Origin: Fragilaria crotonensis
Taxonomy: Eukaryota > Bacillariophyta > Fragilariophyceae > Fragilariales > Fragilariaceae
Direction: 5' to 3'
Length of the DNA stretch: 64,000 nt
Assembly (NCBI GenBank): GCA_022925895.1
Contig: JAKSYS010000060.1
Location: 87,159-151,158 of the forward strand
Of this stretch, positions 54,329-62,971 are shown piece by piece (within the stretch, counting starts at the first letter, position 1; the number at the start of each line of letters is the position of its first letter). The position numbers and the translations under genes are program-made. Under the pieces are notes generated by a model. The model searched no databases and was not told the DNA's origin. It worked only from the letters and a program-made list of their open reading frames with translations.

Positions 54329-55732
54329 TTATCCATCGTCGGCAGTCCCGTACAAGAGCCCTCGGTCCACTAGCTTCTCAAGAAGTTCCAGCACAACTGG
54401 TTGGTGTGACAGCGGAGATAGAGTCTCCGAGGTTATCGCAGGATCGCCTGCAATGGCTGACAGTAAAGATTCCACTGCTTCCTTTTCTTCTGCTGCGACG
54501 GAAATGTCAAATGGTATGCCATTCATAAAGAGGCGATACATCGTATCATGAACTTTAGAATAGGCGGCTGACACACCTTCGGCGCGATATAGGACACCTT
54601 CTCCATTGCGAACTGCTTCGACAGCTCTGTCGGGGATACCCCATACACCTAACTCGTCTTTCCACTGCGTGTCGTCAAGTGAAAGAGGATAGTCTTCTCG
54701 CGGGCGTTTGGATTCGGTGACCAGACAACCAACCAACGCATCCCATTGGTCGTCATCGTCCAGAACCTCTTGCACTGCATTCATGACCAACGATTTCATT
54801 TTTTTCTTGATCGCGTCTGAAAGTTCGTGGCTTTTCTTGGTTTGGAGTAGCAGATCCAAGTCTTGGTATCGATCCACAGCACGTGGAGCGACACTCTCGG
54901 ACAGTCCTTCGGCAAGCTTCGACACTAATTCGGTCGCTGACGGCGCGCGACATCCGACACTCAATGTCATACATTTATCAGACATTGCGATACCACAATG
55001 TGGCACGCGAGGAGGAAGGTAAAGCACATCGCCTGCTTCGAGGACGAACGACTCTCTCTCCCGTTGCTCCCAATCTTGCAAGATTCGAACCGAGATTCCT
55101 GGTACGGTGCTGTCGAGCTCCTCCTTAGCCGACACCTTGTCCACTCCAATTTGCCATTCTCTTTTGCCACTGGTTTGTATCAGAAAGACGTCGTAGTTGT
55201 CGACGTGAGGTCCAATACCACCGTATCGGTTGGCCAAGCTAACCTGAGCATCGTCTCGTCGCCATCTTGGAACGAACGAGAAGGTTCGATCCATCCAATC
55301 CGACAATGATGGATGGAATCGATCAACATCGTTTACCACAAGCGTTCCTACTTCCTCTCCTTCCTCTAGAAAAAGGTCGTCTATATCATCAAATGGTCCG
55401 ACATCCAAGGAATAGGATCTCAAGTCACCGGGCGAATGTCGAATGATGCGAGCATCACCGTCTTGTTCACATGCCAGTTCCACCATGGCCTCCCACGACG
55501 GCCATGCATCTTCCTTATCATTCGAGACAAAGGCACCGCGGATAAGTAGAGGCTCGCGACCCCAGTGATCCTTCAGCAACGACGCAGAAAAGGAGCCCTC
55601 CAGTTGTGTCACGGTATTGTGCAGGGGAAGCACTACTGACGGTCGTGTCCCTTGTTGTGGTGGTGACAAACTGCTGGTAGTCAGGCAATCGACCAGGAGC
55701 GGAAGTGAAATCGACAACAACACTTGAATCAT
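54329..55732 (-). CDS. JmjC/cupin ribosomal oxygenase, RoxA/YcfD-like
   Basis: 467 residues from the ATG at 55732 (MIQVLLSISLPLLV). 2-oxoglutarate/Fe(II) protein hydroxylase; the bacterial relative RoxA hydroxylates an Arg of ribosomal protein L16. Seen: the entry motif HWGREPLLIRGAF, iron ligands in GGIGPHVDNYDVFLIQ (HxD) and VPHCGIA (distal His), and GKREWQIG. The C-terminal winged-helix-like region (DDTQWKDELGVWGIPDRA) follows, as in RoxA. The hydrophobic N-terminus could be a signal or organelle leader, and a plastid or mitochondrial ribosome would be a logical target; that is inference. Confidence 0.85.
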   Translation of the reverse strand: MIQVLLSISLPLLVDCLTTSSLSPPQQGTRPSVVLPLHNTVTQLEGSFSASLLKDHWGREPLLIRGAFVSNDKEDAWPSWEAMVELACEQDGDARIIRHSPGDLRSYSLDVGPFDDIDDLFLEEGEEVGTLVVNDVDRFHPSLSDWMDRTFSFVPRWRRDDAQVSLANRYGGIGPHVDNYDVFLIQTSGKREWQIGVDKVSAKEELDSTVPGISVRILQDWEQRERESFVLEAGDVLYLPPRVPHCGIAMSDKCMTLSVGCRAPSATELVSKLAEGLSESVAPRAVDRYQDLDLLLQTKKSHELSDAIKKKMKSLVMNAVQEVLDDDDQWDALVGCLVTESKRPREDYPLSLDDTQWKDELGVWGIPDRAVEAVRNGEGVLYRAEGVSAAYSKVHDTMYRLFMNGIPFDISVAAEEKEAVESLLSAIAGDPAITSETLSPLSHQPVVLELLEKLVDRGLLYGTADDG

Positions 55733-56149
55733 GTTGTCTGGATGAAATGCACACAAGTTGATGCTTCACAGCGCGGATGCCAAAGGGGAGTGATCGGCAA
55801 GGTTTCGCCCAACGCCGATGGTGTCTTGTGGATACAGTTTCAGAACGTTGTCCCAGGTGTTGGATTTGAATGCTGGTATCTTCCTCGTATCGATTGTATC
55901 TTTTGGCATATCGCCTCGCATCTGCATGATGTCACAACGTCAATCGCGGTTATCACTCTCCCCCGGAGCTCGGAGTTCGAATACTGATATCATACTGGTA
56001 CTGTGGTATGTGCATAACGGTTTTGTATGCCGGCAATGACACGATTCATTTTGTCGACACATTTCATGTCAACCATCTTTCACACTTGATTCCATTGACT
56101 TCATTGCACTACCGGTAGTCCTATCGTCATCATAGCAGGAGACATAAGC
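55733..56149. other. Divergent promoter region with CTACCGGTAG element
   Basis: 417 bp between the divergent RoxA-like and 2OG oxygenase genes. The palindrome ACTACCGGTAGT (56108-56119) lies 30 bp upstream of the ATG at 56150. Otherwise no gene or repeat is seen. Confidence 0.5.
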
Positions 56150-57373
56150 ATGTCCTCCATACCAGTGGTTACCGTCTCCTACTCAGATCTCGTCAGCTTT
56201 CCGGGCAATGTCCAAAGTTCGAATTCTGTTCTGGAAAAGATTGCCTTGGCCTTTGGCGAAGGCGAACGTTCCTTGGGTATCGTTGCGATTACCAATGTCC
56301 CAACGTTGGAGGAGAAACGACGGCGATTGTTGCCCTTGGCTCGTCAAGTCGCACTGTTAGAAAACAAGGCTGAAGTGATTTGCGAAGCATCAAATTATCA
56401 AACCGGATGGAGTCATGGCAAGGAAACCTTTGATGGAAAACCCGATCTCGCCAAGGGTTCATTTTATGCCAATCCACTGATTGATGATCTCAAAACTATC
56501 CGACAAGACGACGTACCAGAAGATATTCGAGAGAAAAATCCTGCTTTCTTTGCACCGAATGTGTGGCCTCACGAATCCCTCCCGGAACTAGAAAATGCTT
56601 TCAAGGACCTGGCATTGTTGGTGATTCAAGTGGGTCGGCTCTTGGCGAAACCGTGCGATGCGTACGTTGCTCAACACTGTCCCGGGTATGATTGTCACAA
56701 ATTGACGACAGTATTGGAGGAAAGTAAATTTTGCAAGGCACGGCTTTTGCACTACTTTGCGGTCGATCGTGCAGACGACGACGACGACGATGATCATGAC
56801 GACCAAAAAATGGATTCGTTCAGTAATTGGTGTGGTTGGCACAATGATCATGTAAGTGCTGTAGACCATTGGGCCTGGAATATAGTCTACCGTAAAGTAC
56901 ACTCTTGATTAACTGGTGATGCTTGCTTTGCCCAGGGATCCTTGACTGGATTGGTACCTGCCATGTACCTGGATGCCGAGGGAGAAGAAATTGTGGACTT
57001 CCCTGACGACGACGACAAGGCAGGATTGTACATTCAGTCACGGAGCGGTTCCATTCATCACGTGACTCTCCCTCCCAACGCCATTGGTTTTCAGATTGGT
57101 GAAACCTCACAGATACATTCCGGTGGTATTCTGCAAGCAACTCCCCACGCCGTACGAGGATCTAGTCTGCGCCACGTGACGAGAGAGTCGTTTGCTGTGT
57201 TTATGGAACCAGAATACTTTGGAGTCATGGACTTGCCTGTGGGGAAAACAGTTCATGATGTTCAGGATGCATCGATTGTGTTGCCGAGCTCCGTCAGGAC
57301 ACTGTCGTCTCGGTGGAAACCAGGCATGAACTTTGGCGAGTTTAGCAACGCCACGTTTAGTGCGTTCTATTAG
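56150..57373 (+). CDS. 2-oxoglutarate/Fe(II)-dependent oxygenase, isopenicillin-N-synthase-like fold, two exons
   Basis: 379 residues; exons 56150-56851 and 56936-57373, intron GTAAGT..CCAG in phase 0. The iron triad is visible as CGWHNDHGS (HxD, spanning the intron) and ATPHAVRG (distal His with the Arg four residues later as likely 2OG anchor). The N-terminal part (LGIVAITNVPTLEEKRRRLL) and the mid-region follow the IPNS-like layout, which includes many plant hydroxylases and desaturases. An acidic run (DDDDDDDHDD) is inserted about 18 residues before the iron site. It is probably cytosolic; the substrate is unknown. Its stop is 84 bp from the convergent TIM23 stop. Confidence 0.8.
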
Positions 57374-57457
57374 CATATATGGTTTTTTTTGAATAACACT
57401 TCCTCCTACTACCGTAGAGAAACTACTATTGGCCGCGACTCGTCATCTTGCGTCTGT

Positions 57458-58194
57458 TTACAAGAACATGAAACCTCGGCTTCCATAGGGAATGCCCAAG
57501 ACCGTGTATCCGACCAATGTTGCTCCGACGACGCCGCACCCCAAGGATCCTGCCAAGAGTGCCGCGCGAGGACCAGCACCGGCATAGAATGTGGCACCGG
57601 TCATGAAACCAGAAAAGATGGGTGCTGCCGGTTGGATTGGACCCGTGTAGGCATCAATGTCATACTGTGCGTGTGTGTGTGTGTGTCAAGTCACGATGGG
57701 ATCAATCGTATGTGAGAGTGGTGTATGGTGTTTGTGTGAGTGAATGAGCAAACTTAAAACAACAACCTGGCAAGGACAGTGATATTCGAAAACTGTTGTA
57801 CACGTACATGATCTGCCACGCCTTCATAAAGACTGTACAGAACAGCGACGGCACCCAATGAATTTCCCCATTTGGATCCGTGTCTTCCGCAATGATTCAA
57901 GATGGAATTGAGTTTGACTCTAAATCTGGACGACGGTGAGTGCAACAGTCCTTCGCGCAGTCCGTAGATTCCTCCGCCAAAGGTCCCCAGCAAGTAGGCA
58001 ACACCGCAGTTGGCAAACATGGTGACCATGATACCGCGACCCTTTTGATCATAATCCAAATAATCGGGCTGTCGGGGGGAATTGGGAATCGAAACGCCCA
58101 AGGCTGGAGCGACTGTCAAAAGGTCAATTTTAGATGCCGAAAAGTCAGGGAGAGGAGCCCCGGCATCGCCCTCAAATTCGCGGCGATCTGACAT
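57458..58194 (-). CDS. TIM23: Mitochondrial inner membrane translocase subunit TIM23, two exons
   Basis: Channel-forming subunit of the TIM23 presequence translocase. 197 residues; exons 58194-57808 and 57664-57458, intron GTACGT..ACAG in phase 0. The intron contains a (GT)n run near its 3' splice site. The N-terminal 60 residues are soluble, as expected for the receptor part. Then come four Tim17/22/23 helices, with GVAYLLGTFGGGIYGLREG and LNSILNHCGRHGSKWGNS (a PRAT-domain signature) in exon 1 and AAPIFSGFMTGATFYAGAG and GVVGATLVGY in exon 2. The exon-2 product ends SRGFMFL. Tim17 differs in lacking the long N-terminus, so TIM23 is the better name. Confidence 0.92.
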
Positions 58195-59014
58195 TATATG
58201 GTAATACTATTATGAGCGGGATGTAGATGTTTTTTTGTGCTTGTTTTGTTTTTTGGTAAACGGTGGTTGTTTGTCCAACCGTGAAAGGAACAAAACCCAC
58301 GTTTTGCTTTGTTGAACAGAGTGGGAGAGTGGTGACGGAGGTCTCGACAAATGAGTCACGTTATAAGGCAACACTATTGACTATCGAAATGGATTCGACG
58401 AGTCAAACTAGCAACACCCAAACAATAGAGACAGTCCGATCTGAGACAAGAATGGGATGCCAACACTCTCAACTCTCGTCGCACACCCGCGGTAGTGGTG
58501 TTACCCAGATCCCAGATGTTCGAGGAATTGTCGTCATCACTGGACTGTGATGTGGCGTGCGAGGGACATACCATGGGTCGCGGCCAGACCGATCTACTAC
58601 CAGAGGACGTGGCAAATGTGTCTGACCGTCTGGCGAATCTGGAATCTGGACGCTGCACGTGGTACGCCGCAACGTTTGAGACATACGGAATAAATAGTAC
58701 TACTATACTACAATACTGTAGGGATTAGTACTCCAGTACTCCAACTATGACGTACCTGGTACATGTACTTGTATTCTGTACAGTATGTGAGTATGTGCTT
58801 CCATGACGAATCTACAAGTACCCATACAAAGTGTGTATTACTGTCGTATTTCAGATTAGTTCCAGGTTCCAGTCGGATTCCCCATTGCTCGACTATCGGC
58901 ATCGAAGTCAAAAACGATGAACCAGCTCATCTGCATCAGCGTCTGGTTCACAATTCAATCGTTGGAGTTGCAAAGAGGGCACAGCATTCAAACATCGTAG
59001 CTTGCAACATTACA
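58195..59014. other. Divergent promoter region
   Basis: 820 bp between TIM23 and COQ2. GTAC/AGTACT words gather at about 58695-58790. The COQ2 frame is open from 58763, but this part shows no conserved sequence. A 95-codon ORF at 58263 has no motif. Confidence 0.5.
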
Positions 59015-60136
59015 ATGCAGCAACATTTATTACGATGGAGGCCGCTCCCGAGGCGCCGAATCCAGACAATTATTTCTTGTTCCTTGTCCCATGCCATGAG
59101 GGGGAACGTCCTTGACGCTGCTTGTCCATACCTGTCCATACATCACGGCTGGCCACCGTGTCGCTCTCTGTCAACAACGCCGCCAACTTCCCGCGATAAT
59201 GAAAAACAACCATCATCTTCACATCTCGATCCTCCCATTGCAACATGGGTCGACCGCATATTACCCTCGTCATTCCTTCCGTACGCTCGTCTCGCTCGGA
59301 TCGACCGTCCCATTGGAACCTGGCTTCTCCTATGGCCGTGCTGGTGGAGCACGGCTCTGGCCGCATCTCCAGGAACTCTCCCCGACGTTTCTCTCCTCGC
59401 ACTCTTTGGCATTGGCGCCTTTGTTATGCGCGGCGCTGGATGTACCATCAATGACATGTTGGATGTCGATCTCGATGCCCGTGTCGCCCGAACGGCGAAT
59501 CGGCCGCTCGCGTCCGGCGAGTTAACGACCAATCAGGCACTGGCCTTCCTGGCATTACAACTCACGACGGGACTGGGGGTGCTAGTGTCGCTGCCGCATA
59601 CCGTTTACTGTTTTCAATTGGGAGTTGCGTCTTTGCCTTTGGTGGCAGCATACCCTCTCATGAAGCGATTTACTAATTACCCACAAGCCGTCCTAGGTTT
59701 GACGTTCAATTGGGGAGCCATAATGGGATATGCCGCCGTGCATGGGAGTTTGGACTATGCTGTCGTCCTTCCGCTGTACGCATCGGGCGTCGCGTGGACC
59801 ATGGTCTACGATACGCTCTACGCCCATCAAGACAAGGTTGACGATGCCGCCTTGGGGATCAAATCGACAGCCCTGACCTTTGCACATCAGACCAAACCCA
59901 TTCTGCATGGATTTGCACTTGCATCTTACACTAGCTGGCTGTTGGCTGGACATGCCGCAGATGTGTCCTCCCTAGCCTTTTACAGTGGCATTACAGGTGC
60001 CTATGGGCATTTGGTGTGGCAAATTCAGACGGCTGATTTGGATAATCCTCAGAATCTGGCCGAGCGATTCCGCAGCAACCATACTGTCGGAGCCATTGTC
60101 TTTGGATCCATTGTATTGGGTAACTTAATCCAGTAA
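59015..60136 (+). CDS. COQ2: 4-hydroxybenzoate polyprenyltransferase, mitochondrial
   Basis: UbiA-family prenyltransferase of ubiquinone synthesis in the mitochondrial inner membrane. 373 residues from ATG 59015 (MQQHLLRWRPLPRRR); an Arg-rich leader of about 70 residues suits mitochondrial import. The signature RIDRPIGTWLLLWP opens the membrane domain. The first Asp-rich motif is NDMLDVDLDARVARTANRP, the second DTLYAHQDKVDDAALGIKS. About eight hydrophobic helices follow. Single exon and intact. The two Asp motifs and their spacing match COQ2/UbiA rather than chlorophyll synthase or homogentisate prenyltransferases. Confidence 0.95.
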   Translation: MQQHLLRWRPLPRRRIQTIISCSLSHAMRGNVLDAACPYLSIHHGWPPCRSLSTTPPTSRDNEKQPSSSHLDPPIATWVDRILPSSFLPYARLARIDRPIGTWLLLWPCWWSTALAASPGTLPDVSLLALFGIGAFVMRGAGCTINDMLDVDLDARVARTANRPLASGELTTNQALAFLALQLTTGLGVLVSLPHTVYCFQLGVASLPLVAAYPLMKRFTNYPQAVLGLTFNWGAIMGYAAVHGSLDYAVVLPLYASGVAWTMVYDTLYAHQDKVDDAALGIKSTALTFAHQTKPILHGFALASYTSWLLAGHAADVSSLAFYSGITGAYGHLVWQIQTADLDNPQNLAERFRSNHTVGAIVFGSIVLGNLIQ

Positions 60137-60511
60137 GGAATGATGCCAAGTCCAACCTCACATTTCGAGACGCCGTGGTTCGTAGAAGGACTGATGCGCC
60201 GGGCACGTGCGGTTCCTAATCAATTTTACACTAAGCGTGCAATGCCTAGTGACTGGTGAGCGCGGTGTTTATCGTCTTTCATGAGGGGCATGCTCTACTG
60301 TTGGCCGTACAACGATGGTCGCAGGTTGTACGAAACAACGTTGTACCGGTTCAGACCGCTCATTTGCTATTCTGCATCCATGATGAGGGATGACAGTGAT
60401 GTTGCATCCATTTAATACACACGGAAGGCAGCACAGGGCACAGAGATACGCATCTGTATTGAAAAAATGAAAAACTCTAGAATCATCAAACTCCACGCAT
60501 TGTGGTTGTTG
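60137..60511. other. Intergenic, convergent 3' ends
   Basis: 375 bp between the convergent COQ2 and AlaX-like genes. No ORF, repeat or RNA gene was recognised. Confidence 0.5.
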
Positions 60512-61423
60512 TCAAGGCCCAGCGACTACAGCATTCTGATCATATCTAACTCGCACCACACCTTTCTTGCATTTGATTCCCACGATACCCCACTTGCGTT
60601 CTAGGAGGTCACTTGTGCTTCTCACATGAGTTCCTCCACAAGGACAGCACCAACCCGCAACCGTGACCATGCGAACCTCATTTCCAAACTCGTCCAGATT
60701 GATCGTGCCTGGTGGTTGTTGCTGGACGCGCTGACACAATTCGATGGCATCCGTCTTGGTCATGGTTTCAATAATGGTCGAAATATCTTGCTCCACCAAA
60801 TCCACAAAGGCTCGTTGCAGATTGGCCAGTAATTCGTCGCGTTCCTCCGGAGGAATACTACCCTTATATTCCACATATGGGCCATCTAAAAAATGATACG
60901 CCTTGATGGGTGGCAAGATACGACCACACTGTGCCATGGCTGAATCGACAACGTGTCCTGCCGTATGACACTCTGATAAAATGCGGCGAACATCCGGATC
61001 AACCCGAACGCGGACAGGTTGTCCCACTTGTAGTAAGTCAACAGTACTGCTGATGCCACCGACAACATGCGTCACAACACCACTGGCGCGGTCAATCGTC
61101 ACCTTCGTAACGCCCACCGCCGCCTTGCTATCATTGTCATTGTTGACGTTGACGCTGTTGGTCATCACCTCAATGACACCGATGTCGCTGGGCTGACCAC
61201 CACCCTGAGGATGCATCACAGTGCGATCCAATTGAAGTGCCACCACCTGGTTCTGCTGCTGTTCTTTCTCGTCAATTTTGCTCTCTGCTGTAGTCGTAGT
61301 GGTGTTGGTGGCGGTATTGATGACTTGACACGAAAGGATAGTGGCGTCGCATTCCAATAAGAAGTTTCCGTCATACGTTAGATGAATCAATTCAGTCGGT
61401 GGTAACGGTGGTTGATCACTCAT
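60512..61423 (-). CDS. Alanyl-tRNA editing protein, AlaX/AARSD1-like
   Basis: Stand-alone deacylase that clears Ser or Gly wrongly attached to tRNA(Ala). 303 residues, single exon. Seen: MHPQGGGQPSD (the GG motif region of AlaX-M), the zinc-binding CHTAGHVVD (HxxxH-like; His replaced by Cys in the first position) and CPCGGTHV (Cys and His ligands). The C-terminal half corresponds to the SAD domain. A Thr/Gln-rich insertion lies near residues 36-60 and an Asn/Asp-rich one near 90-100; both are low-complexity insertions of the lineage. The first position of the CHTAGH motif, where other members have His, deserves comparison with relatives. Confidence 0.9.
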   Translation of the reverse strand: MSDQPPLPPTELIHLTYDGNFLLECDATILSCQVINTATNTTTTTAESKIDEKEQQQNQVVALQLDRTVMHPQGGGQPSDIGVIEVMTNSVNVNNDNDSKAAVGVTKVTIDRASGVVTHVVGGISSTVDLLQVGQPVRVRVDPDVRRILSECHTAGHVVDSAMAQCGRILPPIKAYHFLDGPYVEYKGSIPPEERDELLANLQRAFVDLVEQDISTIIETMTKTDAIELCQRVQQQPPGTINLDEFGNEVRMVTVAGWCCPCGGTHVRSTSDLLERKWGIVGIKCKKGVVRVRYDQNAVVAGP

Positions 61424-61859
61424 TGTTGGACTGGTCTCTTTAGAACTTGAAGAATTCCCTCAATTTGATAGCCGGGTGTACTGTTCTCGTAATCTTTGGT
61501 CGGTCTAACGTCCAAACTGATCTGATCCTTACGAAAGTACTGTGGTAGTGTTCAGCATTCACACATCCATCAACACTTCCATTATGTTCATATATCTGTC
61601 CTCTCGACGTAATTCCGATCAGGTTGGCATTGGACAAAAACTGTCGGTGTGCCGATTGAGTCGGAGTGAGGCATGGCTTGCATCATACTCGGAGTACTTT
61701 GTTTTACAGTACTTGCACGTACCATGTACATATGTCATACGCGAAGTATACAACAGTACACCGGTACGGGACTGTCGTACCTCAGCATGGTACAGTTCTG
61801 TCATTTTCTTTCCCATGATCAGCTGGTGCACATTTGGCAATCGATGAAACGAACGGACC
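61424..61859. other. Divergent promoter region with GTAC patch
   Basis: 436 bp. GTAC words (CGGAGTAC, AGTACTTGC, CGTACCATGTAC, GGTACGG) gather between about 61680 and 61795, just upstream of the ATG at 61860. No gene. Confidence 0.5.
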
Positions 61860-62948
61860 ATGGTGCCTCGGATTGCTGATTCTGCATTCTTCATGCTGTT
61901 CCTCGCGCAGACCCTTGTGGTGTGTAATTCCTTGTTCATGAATCGAATGTCCGTGACCGATTTTCGTGAATCTTCTGGGTTGACGCAGCAACAGCTGTTG
62001 GATCAACCTTTGGTCCTTGGGAATGCTCTGGAATGGAGCGATTGTCAATCTTGGTGGAATCACATTGCCACACGGTCTGGTCAAGAAGATGTGAACGTCG
62101 AGCGTCGTGAGGGTACGACCCACATGGCACTGCAAACAGCAACCCAGCTCGTCCGGAAGGAATCCTCTCATTCGGATCCAATCCGTGTCTCGTCGCCAGG
62201 CAGTTCCTGTTCGACCGATCAATTGCCATTCTACGATTTACTTGAGTCACTGTTCGATTTGGAAGATTTTATGCCACTTTTTTCATGGCACGTTCCCATT
62301 TCGGATACTTTAGTAATAGCCGGAGAGGGAGCGTCGTGTCGACTGCAACGGCATCCCTACACCACGTACTGTCTAGGCCTAGCAGGGAATTCCCTATGGC
62401 GACTCCTGCCGCCGGAGCAAGAGTTTGCATCCGAATCAATTCTATTGCAAGCATGGGATGGATTTCATCTTTCGATTGGTGATCAAGTATCTCGGCAGCT
62501 ACGGGGAGAGTTGTTTGGGCTGCGCCACAAGGATGTGGTGGGAGATGATGACGATTCAGATGACGAGACAATAGCCTTTATGGATGATGATAAGTTTGAT
62601 TACTTTCAACATCTTGCCGAAATGGATCATTTGCTTAGGCCAAGTCTAGCGGTCGATGAAGAATGGACCAGCACGGTCCTATTGGATGGCGACCTGCTCG
62701 TCATTCCACCAAACTGGTGGTATCAGAGCTACAATGTGGAAATGAGCATTTCTTTGGAGTCCCAGCGTTGCCACGATTTGTCCGAGTTTGTAAGACACAT
62801 CGTGAAAGAATCCATGATTTCCGTTCCTCCAAGAATACTGCAACGCACAGAGTTCCATACTAGAAAGGATGCAAAAGAATCCATCGATGAACTATTTCAA
62901 CTATTGGAAGAGCAGGCTCGGTATCCACAACAATCCCCTGGAGACTAG
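61860..62948 (+). CDS. JmjC/cupin_8-like protein, apparently degenerate active site
   Basis: 362 residues, single exon. The N-terminus (FFMLFLAQTLVVCNSLF) is hydrophobic and may be a signal or anchor. The cupin core is recognised from PLVLGNALEWSDC, LAGNSLWRLLPPE and VLLDGDLLVIPPNWWYQSYNVEMSIS. In active relatives the segment before the core has HxD and the last motif is WWHxV/TxN. Here the first part reads RLQRHPYTTYCLGL without HxD, and WWYQSYN has Tyr where the iron-binding His stands. Iron binding is therefore doubtful. An acidic insertion (DDDDSDDE) lies near residue 230. Role unknown; it could be a non-catalytic binding protein. Confidence 0.6.
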   Translation: MVPRIADSAFFMLFLAQTLVVCNSLFMNRMSVTDFRESSGLTQQQLLDQPLVLGNALEWSDCQSWWNHIATRSGQEDVNVERREGTTHMALQTATQLVRKESSHSDPIRVSSPGSSCSTDQLPFYDLLESLFDLEDFMPLFSWHVPISDTLVIAGEGASCRLQRHPYTTYCLGLAGNSLWRLLPPEQEFASESILLQAWDGFHLSIGDQVSRQLRGELFGLRHKDVVGDDDDSDDETIAFMDDDKFDYFQHLAEMDHLLRPSLAVDEEWTSTVLLDGDLLVIPPNWWYQSYNVEMSISLESQRCHDLSEFVRHIVKESMISVPPRILQRTEFHTRKDAKESIDELFQLLEEQARYPQQSPGD

Positions 62949-62971
62949 CTTGACTAACACTTCTGAACGAA

